From assembly GCA_023333565.1 (NCBI GenBank), contig JAJKFH010003558.1, positions 310,001 through 374,000 on the forward strand: 64,000 nt of DNA, in the 5' to 3' direction. The stretch is from Puffinus mauretanicus. Taxonomy: Eukaryota; Chordata; Aves; Procellariiformes; Procellariidae. Shown piece by piece: positions 37,761 to 50,260 of the stretch. The first letter of the stretch is position 1. Each line of letters opens with the position of its first letter. The position numbers were made by a program, and so were the translations under genes. The notes beneath the pieces are model-generated. The model did not search any database and was not told the DNA's origin. It worked only from the letters and a program-made list of their open reading frames with translations.

Positions 37761-39784
37761 TCTCATCATTTGTTGTTACGTTAGTCAGGGCAAGCTGCTC
37801 ACAATAACAGTTTGTGCCAGATACCCCGGCAGAGACAGTGGATATCCCTCTGCCTCTGCACCCTCTCATGTTTGTCATGCCAATCCTCAGGTCATCTCCA
37901 CTTCTCTCTGTCTGTGTTTTGCCACTGCGGACTTCTTCCTTTTCATTGGTCTTAAAAAAGAAAGGACAAAATTCCCCAACCTTTCTTTTATGCTCTTTGC
38001 TTTACTAGTTACATTTCATAAAATAGAGAATGAATGTCGTAATTATGACAATTATGCTTCTTTCCTCATGCATAACAAAACTGGCTGAATTCCTGCTTTA
38101 AATGCAAAATTCGACTCTATATTAACTGTGGAAACTCAAGCTGTATAATTAGTTGGCAACTTCTGCAAAATTAAAAGCAAATGTATAGGATTGTATGCAA
38201 ATGTCAGTTACTGGCATCTGATTCAATATTATACTGTAGGGGAACGAAAAGAGAACTATGGATTCAGGAAGAACCTCAGCTAGCTAGTACCAATCAATAC
38301 AACTCCATTGCTAGGGAAATTTTCCTCTACTCAGGACATTGCCAATAGAATTGGAAAGATTTTTTGAGAAACAGCAGTTTTGGTCATCAGCAATATCTGA
38401 ATATTGTCAAATGCAAACACCTGTATCCATTAAATCAATGAGACTTAGAAGAGTATGACCTGGATAGTCTACAATTTTCAAGAAGTTCCAGCTTCTGCCA
38501 TTTAAGCACCAAATAAAGTTTAGATTTTTGGGAGGCACATCCATACTCAGCATCCAACAGCCAGTCATAGCTCCCAGCAACAAGACACTGCTTAGTCCCT
38601 TCTGAATCTGAATGATGGAGATTGCGTATCAGGCCGGACAGAAATTGGTGTTCCAGAAATGATGTTTTCACCACAGGCTTGTGTATCTATGCCTGATTTG
38701 GTGAAGACCAAAGGTCCAGACTTTCATATAGTCCCTGTGATTTGAAAGTAACCTTAAAATGGTAATTTCAAGAGTCAATCCTCATAATGTTCGTTCTAAA
38801 TTTTAAACCCGATGATCCAAAATGATCACTCTTAGAGGGCAACTGAAGTATCTATTTTTTCCTGTTATGTATTAGAATTCACCTGCATGATTTGTTTCAA
38901 ATAACCAGCTCTACAAATGCTTAATAAAAGCAGCATGTGCAACAGATCCATTTGTTAAACCACATTCTGCCCACCAACCAACACAAATTTTTGCACTCCA
39001 TTTATTGAACCCCATGCGGTTTATTGCTTTGAAAATTCTCTCGTTTCAATTCTATTGCAGTGAGACTTTGTAGGAAGTATAGCATTTGCACTTTTATGAC
39101 TGAATATGAAAATTCTTATCACGCTCTGTTTTGTCTTACTTTTGCCTTTTTTCTTACTGAGCAATCTGCTTTCGCTGCTGCAGGGAGATCTCTGCAACAA
39201 CTTTGTATTTGACCTTTCTCATAGTGCAGGTTACTCATGCCAATTAGGAGTGCTTCTAAGGACGGCACTTTGTGTGGCCATTTAAACTGTAAATTAATTC
39301 TGCTTCTTGAATCATTGTTAAAGCATCTTACAAAGATTCCTCCACTGATGAGAGAGGAGGTGTATATTTGCTAGTGAGTAAGGCCTCTGAGCCAGCAGCG
39401 CTGCTCATGGGAAGGAGATGCCGTGTTGAAGGATGAGGTGCTGACCTGGGTGACTAGCCATAATTTTCAGAGCAGGTTTCCAGCAGTTCATGTGCTTGCT
39501 CCTTCCTTCCCTTTTCTACATTTCCATCCCCTTTGTCCAGGGAGGAAATTCAGACATTTTCTGGATTGCTACACAAGGAGTTTCACATTTATTTTCTTCT
39601 CTTCCATGAGATTCTTTCCTTGGAATTCAGTCTTGAGGGGAATTCAGAGGAGAAAGAGCTGCTGTGGAGCAAGGTGCTAATTGGCATGAGCACTGATCAC
39701 AGAATCAGGTCTTTCAGTGAGGTTTCTGGTTTGTTTAGCCACAGTGTCTTAAACTCCATAGCACAGTACTACGGAAATTCTCTT
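37761..39784. other. Non-coding region, no gene recognised
   Basis: No recognisable coding sequence. Frames of 110 codons (37756-38088) and 85 codons (39423-39680) have no known domain. Near 38428-38465 a short AAATCAATGAGACTTAGAAG-type phrase recalls old amniote repeats, but too little can be followed to make a call. Otherwise nothing seen. Confidence 0.6.
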
Positions 39785-40065
39785 GGGTTCATGGATGTTA
39801 CAGATGGAAAAGTCATATTCGGTCATCTGGTTCAGCCTTCTGGGAGCACAGGGTTATTCAGCAGGACATATGTTTCTAATATTTTGTCTAACCTATTTTT
39901 ATAGGCTAGGTGATGAGTCATGGGGCTTACACCATCCCCAAAGGAACAATATTCTACGGCTAATCAAATTTCAATGCTGGGAAGATTTTTTCCTGCTATA
40001 GATTTTCCATTTCTTAATTTTATTTCATTAGACTTGCTTATCTCTTTTAAGCACTTCCTCTCAGC
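39785..40065 (-). mobile_element. Ancient CR1/L3-like LINE fragment (antisense on +)
   Basis: On the plus strand, blocks occur in the order of an old CR1 3' region read backwards: TTCATGGATGTTACAGATGG, GGTCATCTGGTTCAGCC, ACAGGGTTATTCAGC, AATATTTTGTCTAACCTATT, GGTGATGAGTCATGGGGCTT, GGAAGATTTTTTCCTG, then TTTCTTAATTTTATTTCATTAG. These correspond to the familiar phrases TCATCTAGTCTGACC, TTTTGTCTAACCT, GTGATGGGGATTCC, GAAAGTTTTTCCTAATAT and TTTAATTTCATCCCATTA of CR1 families that are abundant in turtles and old in birds. The copy is highly diverged and has no intact frame. Confidence 0.78.
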
Positions 40066-40479
40066 TTTTGTATTTAAGCTTTTCAGCTGTATCTTTGCTC
40101 CTATCAGATCATGGTATTTTAAACAGGGCAAGTTGTTGAAGCCTATCTTTATTTTTGCCCGGCACATTGCCTTATAAAACCCCGAGTTCATTAGTGTATC
40201 ATTTAATCTTTTTTTTATATTCAGACTTAAACATTTTGGAAAGTTCAGCCATATCTGAGAACTGTATGAGGCAAAAATACTCATGTTCCCCTCCATGTTA
40301 ATATAAGCAATACAGTCATTCAGTGGAAGCTCTGCACGCCCATGCTTTGAAGCAAGGCTGTGAAATTTGGCAGGAAGGGTGGGTGCTTACAACCAAAATG
40401 TGCCTTTTGCCATCCCTGCAAAATGTATTTTAGACAAATGATAAATCTAAAACAGAAGTCAGGAGCGCAGTGGGGACTT

Positions 40480-40720
40480 GTCAGAGTCTGGCTGTTGGCT
40501 TTCCGGGATGGAAGACGCTCCGTCCAGCCAGGGCTGCTGTGCGGCGAGCGGAGCGTGGCTGCTCCGGCCGTCTGCCCGGGCGGTGTGCCGCGGAGCCCCT
40601 CCGGCAGGCAGGCACCCACCCCTCCTGCGGACACAGGGGAGCTTGCCTGACGCTGGCACGAAGCAGGCACCAGGAAAGCAGGAGAGGAAAGGAAGAAGAA
40701 ATGGGCGATGGAGCGAAGGG
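40480..40720. promoter_or_regulatory. CpG-dense patch, candidate orphan promoter
   Basis: Counting by eye gives about seven CpG in 40501-40560, seven in 40561-40620 and three in 40621-40680, with two or so on either side. The remaining window is CpG-depleted. The patch is GC-rich, holds a GGGCGG GC box at 40578-40583 and has no obvious TATA box. These are traits of a small CpG-island promoter or enhancer. Several overlapping frames (up to 149 codons, minus, 40320-40769) cross it on both strands, as GC-rich DNA allows, and none has a known domain. A purine-rich stretch follows directly. It may drive a non-coding RNA or an alternative first exon of a gene outside the window; a degraded GC-rich repeat is the main alternative. 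Confidence 0.5.
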
Positions 40721-41190
40721 AGAATAAAGGCCAGGGGAAAGTGATCAAAAGCAGGGAGAAGGAATGCACTGACAGAAAGAATAATAATCCAGAAGAGAAA
40801 GAGAGGTCTGAGCTGGGAAGGAGAGGAGATAAGAGCAGTCAAGGAAAACCGTGTAGGCTAGGCATAGGAAGGAGTACAAAGCTCCATGTTATACGGCCCC
40901 TCCAGAACCTGGCATACGATAACCATTAGAAAGTCATGTGTATGCTATGGAGATGGGCACCTGTATTTTGCAGTCCTAGTTTTACAGACCTAGTTTTTAG
41001 TTTCAGACTTTATTTGCCTGTCTTCTAGGTAGCTCCATTCCCACCTCTCACCTCCTGTCCCATATTCTCCCAAACATCTTTCCACCCAAAGGCAACTCCC
41101 TGTTTCCCCCTTCTAGTTCCCTGTCTGTCTCTGTAACCTGTACATTTATGTTACCTCCACCCCAGCTTGTATTCCTCTTCCTTTGCACGG
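40681..41190. other. Purine-rich tract then pyrimidine-rich tract
   Basis: From about 40681 to 40845 the plus strand is purine-rich (GGAAAG, AGAAG, GAGAGG words). From about 41020 to 41190 it is pyrimidine-rich (CTCACCTCC, TTTCCCCC, CTGTCTGTCTC words). The two arms are similar in composition when inverted but I see no base-by-base inverted repeat. No gene is recognised. Confidence 0.5.
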
Positions 41191-42009
41191 CAACAAATTG
41201 TGTATGTCAACAAATTTACGGCTGTATTCTTTTATTAGGTACTGTGAAAGGTCCAGAATGACTGATTTGTACATAGTGATAGGAATCATGACCACTATTG
41301 TTTGAGGAACTATCAACATAGCATGAAGAATCTCTCAACAAAAAATATTGTCTAACACTTCCCATTTCAATTACCATTTCAGTATGATATTTAATAGTAG
41401 TTCTGGTTTTCATAAAATCAAGATTTTATCAAAACATATAAACAAATAATTCTCTTGACCTAGGTGAGATGAAGCAAAAATGAACATTGCTATTATGCTT
41501 TAAATGAAAATACAATTTGCTGTAGTAGTGCCCTGTTTGTAAAGAAGGTAAGCATGTTGGTGTTTTGTCTCCAGGGATTTTCCTTGGAGGCTAAAGGCTG
41601 CCAGGTATCAACGATAAAGTTATGAATTACAATACTGGAATATCTTTCACTGCCTTGAACATTACAATGCCAGTCATAAAACAATATAAAGTTGTATTTA
41701 TTCATCTCTTTGCTGTCAGTTTTAAAGCTGCTTTTTAAGATCATGACTTGAGAACTGAGATCACTGTAAATTCAGCTGTTGTGTTGTAAAAAAACCTTTT
41801 ATTGTTGAACTGGGGATGTTTATGCTACTGCAGTAGGAATGGCTTGTAGGGAAATGCACTTGATGTTTTTTGATTTCTTAATGATTTATCATCTAATTCC
41901 TAGATTTTATTCTACTGTGTTTGATTTCTTTTGCAATACTTGTATTCTTTGATTCCTTTCAAGTAGTCATTTCAAGGAACAAATCTACAAAAGTGCTACA
42001 TCACCACTG

Positions 42010-42027
42010 AAAGAAAAGAAAAGAAAA
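42010..42027. repeat. (AAAAG)n microsatellite
   Basis: Three AAAAG-type units followed by an A run. Simple sequence. Confidence 0.8.
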
Positions 42028-42373
42028 ACCAGTTGCTACTGGTTACCCAATTCCCAAATCCAAGCTATTATATTTCCTTGGGTATGACTTATTTTTGTTT
42101 TCTGAACACTATCCTGGGTTTTAAGTCTTTTTAATGAATGAATAGAAGACCTCTCCTTTGCAGCAAGTATTGTATTTAACCAGCTGTGTTTCAGGATTTA
42201 ATGTGCCAGGATTTATTATGGCCTATCACTAAGCTAATTGGGATTGCATCAAATACAAATTTCGCATTTAAAAAAAGTGCATAGTGATTTGACGTTAAGG
42301 AATAACTTGAATCCTTTACAATATCAGAGATTATTCTGTTCAAGATGTATTCATTAGTAAGAAAATATTAAGA

Positions 42374-42400
42374 AAACTATTATCACCGAAATAATAGTTT
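42374..42400. repeat. AT-rich hairpin, 9-bp perfect arms
   Basis: AAACTATTA (42374-42382) and TAATAGTTT (42392-42400) enclose a 9-base loop. Chance is plausible in AT-rich DNA. Confidence 0.7.
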
Positions 42401-44148
42401 CTTTTCAGTGTCTATTTGAAAGCAGAAAATTTTTTAAATTAAACTTTCAAAACCACATTTGCAAAAACCTTACTATACTGTCAGCTATCTTTGTGAGTTT
42501 CTTTTGCTATTGCAATAGATTATTTAGATACCATTATATTAGTGTTGAAGAAGTAAATAAATAAAAAAGGAATTAATTAATTATATGATATATATGAGAA
42601 CTAGATAAACTTGATCTTGCTGAAATTAGAAGCAGATAAATTCTTTTCACCTGTAGTTGCCCTTGACTGCATCGAAATATTGCAGTTAATTTTCATCTCT
42701 ATAACATGCACACCAACACACATTGTACTCTTTCATTTACTGAAGCAATCTAATATTCGAATGTATGTATAAATAAAAGAGAGACTTCTACTTGGAGCCA
42801 GAATTTAGACTGGTAATTCCCAGCAATCTCTGTAGCATAGGAGTGCCAGCCCTTCTTGCTTTGAGTCAGTACTGTGGGAAGGGTGCTGAAAGCTCTGTCC
42901 TGAGGAATAAACTGGGCAGAGTGCATGAGTGAATTACTCATTCCTGTGGGCACAAAGATTCCCATGAAAGACTACAGCTTCTTGCAGCAAACTTTCCTTG
43001 CTCCTCCTGTGCGCTCCCCCTTAACATAGAGTAATGACATGAAAGTCACCATCTAATCCTAATTACACAGGCTGAGTCACTGCAACCACACAATCCTACC
43101 CACGCCTTTCGTGTCTTGCCTGCCAGTTCTCCCTGCCTGTGACTTGCCTGAAGTACATGACAAGTACCTTCGGACAAAGACTGCTGGCTGCTCTGCACTA
43201 TTTCATTATCTAGTGCAATATGGTTCAGTCTTGATTTAGGGTGCAGGTCAGCACTGGGATACTACCGGTAAACTAAAGAGAGAATATTGATTATAAAGGA
43301 AGGAATTTCCATGTAAGAAGTCTAGCAAAAGAATATGCTGCTTCCAACATGCATTAGATTGCAGGGTATGTGCTGTGAGACCGGTCGAATTATAAACTGC
43401 TATGTTGGAAAATACGATTTCGCTAACAAACTAATGAGGGATTAATATACATCTGCATACTTCTCTGATGATTTGTATATACCTTTATATTTTGTGAGTA
43501 TTCCCTTGCTTCTAAAACTTTAAGACTGTCCAGAATAAATTCTTTTTGTCACTACACCTTTCTTCTTGAACAGGAAGGAGAAACCATCAGGAAAAGTACT
43601 TGTTTCATCTAAGGGTTAAGCAGGGATAGCATCATGCCTTTTCAGCCCTGGTGATCTCTCATTCCTGTGGAAGGGCAACAGAATCTTCAGCTGGCTGTAA
43701 TGCAAGGGAAGAACTTTTCAAATCTGGGTTTCCGGAGTGCGGTCTAAGAGAAGAGATCTTGTTTAGCTATCACCTGTCATATCACCTGGATAAGACAGTC
43801 GGTCTAGAAGCCAAGACTGGAGAAAAGGAAGCAGAAGACCCTGGAAGATCATTAAGAGACATTCACAGGAGAGGCAAGAGAGGTCAGCGCAGGATCTGTT
43901 CAGACTCTGGAAGCTTGAAAGCTGCTCAGGTCCCAAGACTTGGGACTAGAAAAGTTACTTGATAGATATTCTTGGTGGGAAGACCAGATGGAACAGTAAC
44001 AAGACTATTCAGTTCATTTTTTTCATCAGAACTTATAATGAATCTTTAATAATGATTCTTCAGTCCAAAAATCCTGCAAAAGATAAGGTGACTGTAGGGC
44101 AGCTAGGGAAAAATGTAGGCACTCAAGTTCAAAACTGCACTTCCATAA

Positions 44149-44517
44149 GCCCTCCTCTGTTGGTGTCTAGCTGCTGTAGCTACTGTAGTCTGCCACCTTG
44201 GAGTTCTCCCCCTCCTAACAGTTTGCCTCTCTGCAGGTCCACAGGAACCTCAGATTTGTCAGGGCAGAGGAACATGGTGCCCAGCTTGTACCTACAATGG
44301 TTTTGGATTTTTGAATGAATCAGTCTGCCTAAGCCTCCTGAGATCCTGCTCCCAAGGATGCCTAAGAACACACTTCTCCTGCACAGACCAGTGCCGAAAC
44401 ATGATTATCTTAGATGGAGACAGCAACGTACAGGAGAGCTGCCCTGCTGTAGTTTCTAACCACAGCTGCCCCAAAATTCAATGTGAACAGAGACAAAAAT
44501 GGACACTTCTTGACTGA
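44149..44517 (+). other. Cysteine-rich open frame behind an acceptor-like site (weak exon candidate)
   Basis: The plus frame is open from 44149, just after an in-frame TAA, to a TGA at 44515-44517. A splice-acceptor-like sequence lies inside it: a CCTAAC branch-point-like motif at 44214-44219, a pyrimidine-rich stretch, and CAG ending at 44236. From there the frame encodes about 92 residues with 11 cysteines and two N-glycosylation sequons (NES and NHS). This is a composition more like an extracellular domain than random DNA. I recognise no family in it. There is no ATG near the start of the frame, no AATAAA was noticed close downstream, and no partner exon is visible, so chance remains the default reading. 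Confidence 0.15.
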
Positions 44518-45708
44518 GATGTTACATTCACTGATGAGAAATTGTTTGGAAATGCCTAAAATTCGAGTGACTGCATAAGAACATTCATTTTGAGCTTGAT
44601 ATCTCTAACAGCAAAGGAAGAACAGACTGAGAAGGCATTTGGTGTCATGAGTACTGTGCCTCTGGACCCAGGAGGAACTGCATCCTAGCAGAGTCTTAGA
44701 CTTTCTGTTAAAAGTGCTAAATTATTGGCACAATGCTAATCAGCTTCTTTTGGCGATCTGAACAAATGTGGCATTTAACACATCAGTTAATATGTAATCA
44801 AGATATGGATAAACCAAACCACCTAGTAACTGACTAATATGCAAACAAGTAGTATTTTTGAAGTCGCTGTTACCTCAGGTTTCCTGCCATATTCTCCAGC
44901 TGCTACTTAAAAAATTTTGCTTCTGTTATTACCAAATTGCATATTTTAAAAAGTCATCATGCAAAAGCTGGCTGATTAAAAGCAAGTTACTCATCAAACT
45001 CATTACAGCTTTCATGAGTATCTCATAGCTGCCGGAAGAGTTATTTTGCTATAGTGGCATTTTCATTAAATCTTCTATTTTAGTTTCTGTTGATCAAGCC
45101 TCATTTCTCCAAGGATTAGTTGTCTTACAAATGTATCCAGCATTCTTTTGATTTTGCCAACCGATTTCCTTGAGTGAGGAGGTCTGGCCTGAAAACTGTG
45201 CTCAAGACCATCAACTTGTCCCTTTAAAACTTGTATTTAATTTCTCAGTTCTTGCTGCACAGAGTTGCATTCTTTTTGATCAATGAAACCTCCCTTTTGT
45301 ACCTGCTCTAACTATCCATTAATTCCTTAAGCAAAACTCAATTCAATTCTTTCCTGCTTATATTTGTATCTTCTAATGTCTTCAGAGCAAGCTGCATATG
45401 ATGCTTCCTTAGTTGGGTTGTTACTGTTTTTTTTCAGCTCATAAATTACAGCACTGTTAAGATAATTCAACAAAGCTTGTATTGGAGTGCATTAATTTTC
45501 CTTCTGTTGAATTCAGGCTTTTCCTTGACTATAGTGCTGAAGCAGTGCCAGTGATACTACAGCAATGATACATTTAAGCTCCCAGTTCTGTTTTCAGCTT
45601 CTTTTCCTCATCATCTTCAAAAAAATTCTCATGGGTTTCCTGCTTATCCAGTGGGGGAAAGGCATCATCATTTTTGGCTATGAGGATTATGAAAAATGTT
45701 CTAAACTA

Positions 45709-45784
45709 CCTTTTTTTTGTTTGTTTCTTTGCTTCTGTGGCAACATTTTTAATTTAAAGAAAAAAGACAAAAACAAAAAAAAGC
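45709..45784. repeat. T-rich and A-rich inverted pair
   Basis: A T-rich segment with G interruptions (45709-45730) is followed about 25 bases later by an A-rich segment with C and G interruptions (45756-45784) that is roughly its reverse complement. Low-complexity origin is likely. Confidence 0.6.
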
Positions 45785-48700
45785 TTTGGTATAAGAATGC
45801 TCTTTGTTTCCAGGAACTCCAGCTAAGTGGCTTGAAAAAGTGCCAAAGTTCACTTACTCACCTGACAAAAAATATGAATTAGCTTGTTTTTTCTATTACA
45901 AGTGCTTAGCTGAAATACTCAGACTAGATGGGTTCTTGGGCATGTCTTAGAGGCAACATCAGAATTTCAGGAGACACTGATTTTATCTCATGACAAGAGC
46001 TTCACCATCGGTGTGGGCAACACTTGCATTGGTAACTATGCTCTTTCATTTGCATTTACATTATATTTCTGATGACTTCTGGCATAAAGTGTGCTGTTAC
46101 AGTTTAGAAGTAGTTATATTTATGTGACTGCCATCGTCTAGGACACCAGTGGTGACAGGACAATGAGAGTTCATAGATGTTGAGTGTAAATAAACTTGTA
46201 GTTTGGTGTCAGCTAGAGGGGAATGTAACACTTAGTGCTGAAAATCTGATATCTCTGAGCCAGAAAGCTGTGGCAGTTGCATAAGCACGAAGTGAAAAGA
46301 AAAAGAAGAGAAAGCATGGCTTAGAAGATCTGCATGCTGAAACGGCTTCTGCTGGAAAGACTAAAACTTTTAAACAAGGTAGTGAAGGCAAATACATCTA
46401 AGGTTGCTCTATGAAAGACAAGAACAATTTGCTTTCTGTTGCTTTCTTATGACAGCCTGCTTTTTAACCAGCCATAGGTGAAAAAAGAGTAACTTCACAC
46501 ACAGAAAAAGGATTTTCCACAAAGTTCCAAGAAGTTTCATCATTCTACTACTGTCAGAGGAGGATAAAAGGGGTATTATGGTTACATCAAAGCAAACAGC
46601 AAAGCTTGGCATGTGACAGGAAGCCAGAGCAATTCATTCTCTCTAAATGCATTGCTTTTCATTTTTTTCCTTTCTGTTCCACTTATCTGTGATTATGGAA
46701 AAGCCTTTCATGGTTCTGGAAGAAAGAATATTGCAGTGTTGGTTTGTGAAGCCAACGTTCAGAACTTCCACGCTTATTCTTTGGGATGAAATACAGCACA
46801 TAGATGTCTGTATCATCCCTGCCATGTGCATTGTGGAAGGTTCAATGCAGTTTGGGGACTTCAGAAGCCTTTTGAAACCTCAGGTACAAATGACACTTTC
46901 CTTTTTCCTGAGAATTCACCATCAATGAAGTGCATGAACAGAAAATTGCCTTGCTACAGCTCCAGAATGAGTTCTTCTTAATATCAGTAACATGAGGTAC
47001 TTTTAGATTTTTATAGCGTATATAAATTTAAACTCGTATCAACTCAAATTGGCAGCCTTGTGTTTTGAACAAAACCGCAATAATCTTTCTAAAGAAGAAT
47101 GGCACAATGGTGTCAAAACTTTATGAAACATTGAGATATGTAGTGTGTTCATTATCAGTGTTATCAAGATTGGAGACCCTATAAGTGATCACAATAAATT
47201 AAAATATTACTTACCATTTAGTTTGTTATAAAAGTCTTTGAGCAACAGATAAGGGGCTTGTCAGCAAACAAGTCTAATCTGTATTTTAGCATAGCACTGG
47301 GAAAGGCTGTCTGAAGTGAGCTGTGGTTATAACTTCAGTAATGTTGTTCCACCTTCCTTTTAAACTTTTCTAAACAAGAAATTTTTCTGTAAACCTAAAC
47401 CCGTTTTAAGAATCTGTGAGGAATTGTTTTCAACCGGAAAATAACATTGTGCACCTCTGGTAAAATCAGCTAACTATGAGTCCAGAAGTGAAACAACCAT
47501 CTTCCAAGAAGCAGGCCTAGACACAACAAAAGCTCTGATAGCAAATATTTTCACTCCCAAATACTTTCCTTTCCAGATTATTAGGAAAAGCAGTCAGCAT
47601 CTAATATCCCTGTAGGAACTAAAAACCCATTGTCATTAAGGGAATCCACCTTCTCACCTAAAACAATGCTATGGATACAAGCTATGCAATGACACTTTGA
47701 GTTTTGTAAGCAAGCTAACAAGAAGCTAAGAAAAGCCGTCTGCCACTACTGCATAGCTGCTTATCTCTGGGGTCCCTGGCAGCCAGAGTTCAAATGAGAC
47801 AAAGGCACAGAAACAGGTCTTTTAGATGATTTTTGTCTTTCTATAGAAGAAAGAAAGCATATTAATTCTTTGTGTTGGGTCTCCCTTACATATGACAAAC
47901 CTGCTCCTCAGTCCTTCTCCATTTCCAGAAGACTGTGGGACACAGTGAAAGTGCTAGAATAGCATAGGTCTTTGCACTCAAGTGGGGGCAAGAGTAAATA
48001 GACATGCAAAACTGTGGTATTTCCTTTCAAGTCCGAATGCCGAGTCCTCAGTCATGCAGTCTTCTCTGTCGCAGAGATCATGGTCACTACAGATATGCTG
48101 GGAGAGCTACTGTGGTAAGGTAAGAAAATAGTAATATAAATAGTATGTAGCTCTAGCAAGGATAAAATATACTCTCTCCATTCAATTCAGTCCAAACAAA
48201 GGCAGTGGTGTCAGCAACATCAAAAGTGCTTTTAAATTTCTGGCACCAATAATTTCTCACATTATTAGTCATACCTACCTTCTGATGACTTAACAAAAAT
48301 AATACAAAATGAAAACAATGCCCAACTTCTATTCATTTGGTGGCAGACCTGGCTCCTGTTATCACAAGATGTATTTATGATCTCTAGGGAATTAGTTATG
48401 GCTTCTCATTGACCCTGGCTGTCATCCCAGACCACGATATATTTGAAGTATAGTCCAGTGAACAAAATGCAAGAAATGCAAAACTGGTGGAAGGGAGAAG
48501 ACAGTTGGCCATTATATCCAGTAATAAAGTTATGGACTTTGATAAAGCTCCAGCAAGTATGAAATGCAACAGCCTGTTTTCTTCGCAGCAAAAATCACTG
48601 TGATTAATTTATGCTGTTTTTTTATTTTCTGTTTGATATTTTCTATTCACTTCCTTTTGAAAATAATGGTTGTGTAGGGTAGTGTTTCCAGTTGTTTCAT

Positions 48701-49390
48701 GGGATTTGTAATCAGAAATAGCCCTTGACAGAGATGCTTTGCAACAACTGCAGTATGCTTGATCAATAAAATAGGGGTAGGCTTAAAAGTGATGAAGGCA
48801 GAACTTCTATAGCAGCTGAATGTGTACTACCTTACTCATTTCTGAAATAAAAATGCCTCAGATTTTCTCATACAAATAAATGTAAAAGTATTTAACTGTC
48901 CGCTAAAATGATGGTTCAGATTCAAAACCTCAACTCAGACAAACATAGACAACACAGTAAGCATAGAGTGAAATAATCGAGCTAATCCTTACTCATTCTG
49001 AGAAAAACAGGAGAGAGACTGAGAAAGAGCCTCTTATGGTCATTTATATTTTTAGTACTTTGGAGGTGTACAACCAGGTATCTAATGAAATACATTAGAT
49101 TGTCTGGATGATAAAAACAGCTATTGTTATTTGGCAGAAGGTAGAAAAAATAGATACACTTAAAGAGCTCTTCTGCTCTGGAAATTGGTAATAGGGGACC
49201 TTTCACTGTCAATCTGTTCTTATGTAATGCAAAAAATAAATACATTGTTAGTCATTAAAGTGAACTAGAACCATTCAGAACAGGTACACCAGAGAATGCA
49301 GCTACTTCAATTACACTCAGTTAGATAGAAATTTGGAGAATTCCCGAGTCACTTCTGCAAAAACTTTTCAGGCTTCTTTCTGTTGCTTGC

Positions 49391-49407
49391 TTTTTTTTTT
49401 TTTTTTT
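49391..49407. repeat. Poly(T) run of 17
   Basis: Uninterrupted T17, with a short TG dinucleotide stretch soon after. Simple sequence. Confidence 0.9.
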
Positions 49408-50039
49408 AGTTGGATTTTTGTGTATGTGTGTGTGCAGTCAACCTATGTCTATATAAAATGTAATAATTGCTGCCCATAAAGGGAACAAAGAATCCCAGAT
49501 TCAAACTCGGGGCCTCTTTTCTTCACTGAAACAAGGTTACCAGGCATCAGACTAATCTCATCATATCTCAGTTTGCTCTTCCTTGCCGTTATGCTACTTT
49601 TACGCCTTTACTAAGATTGATCTCTTCAATCGAAGCATGCAACTCATGAAACATTTTTAGTCAATAGAGCTCCAGCGTGAAGAAAATGTGGATGCTTTTC
49701 TCTAACTTGATCTTTCCAAATGGGTCCCCAAATGCAGGTAACCTGCTGCTCAGAAGGAAATGATACCCGATGTCCCAGAACAGTAAAATAAACAAAACTC
49801 TTCTTCTGTCTGACAAGCGTATCCCAAAATCTCTCCCATTCACAACTTCCTCATCATCTTTTTACAGTGGCACTGAGATAATTCTATCTGGAACGAATTT
49901 TGTCTGTGACTTAGAACTGGTTCTGGATTTACATCTATCCAGATCAATCCAACAAGCTGCTGTGCGGATGGGTACGCTGTGTTTACATGGGAAGTGCTGT
50001 TTCAGAGCCAGCGATAGGCATATGCAAAAAAGGAGATAA

Positions 50040-50260
50040 TTTGCATGGGAAAGCTGAATGCCCAGTCCCTGCTGCATTGTCTGTGCCAGGGCTCTGGAAG
50101 GGTTGGCTGCCCACTGCTCACGCGCAGGAGCGATGCTGTGGCCCCTGTGATGACCACCAGCCCTGCCCTGGCAAGCCAAGGCAATGGGACAGTGCTTGGC
50201 TCTCCCACTCCCAACCTGTGTCCTGGACGGAGTCCTGCTCTGCCCCACAGTCAGTTGGAA
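50040..50260. other. GC-richer patch without recognised gene
   Basis: Local GC is clearly higher than in the flanks, with a small CpG group around 50120-50133 (CACGCGCAGGAGCGAT). Open frames exist in three plus and two minus frames and none is preferred, which argues against a coding exon. It could be a regulatory element or an unrecognised repeat. Confidence 0.3.

Larger units (their letters stand above)
41191..44148. other. Non-coding AT-rich region, no gene recognised
   Basis: AT-rich and nearly featureless. It holds an AAAAG microsatellite (42010-42027) and a 9-bp-arm hairpin (42374-42400). A 103-codon plus frame at 43651-43962 opens with GTG and has no known domain. Nothing else is seen. 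Confidence 0.6.

Noticed and set aside
40320..40842. Overlapping frames of 127 and 149 codons on the minus strand through the CpG patch
   Set aside because: GC-rich DNA keeps several frames open at once; frames are open on both strands and none has a known domain.
49480..49550. MIR or tRNA-like B-box at CCCAGATTCAAACTCGG
   Set aside because: A single short match; no A box at the right distance and no other MIR blocks in order.
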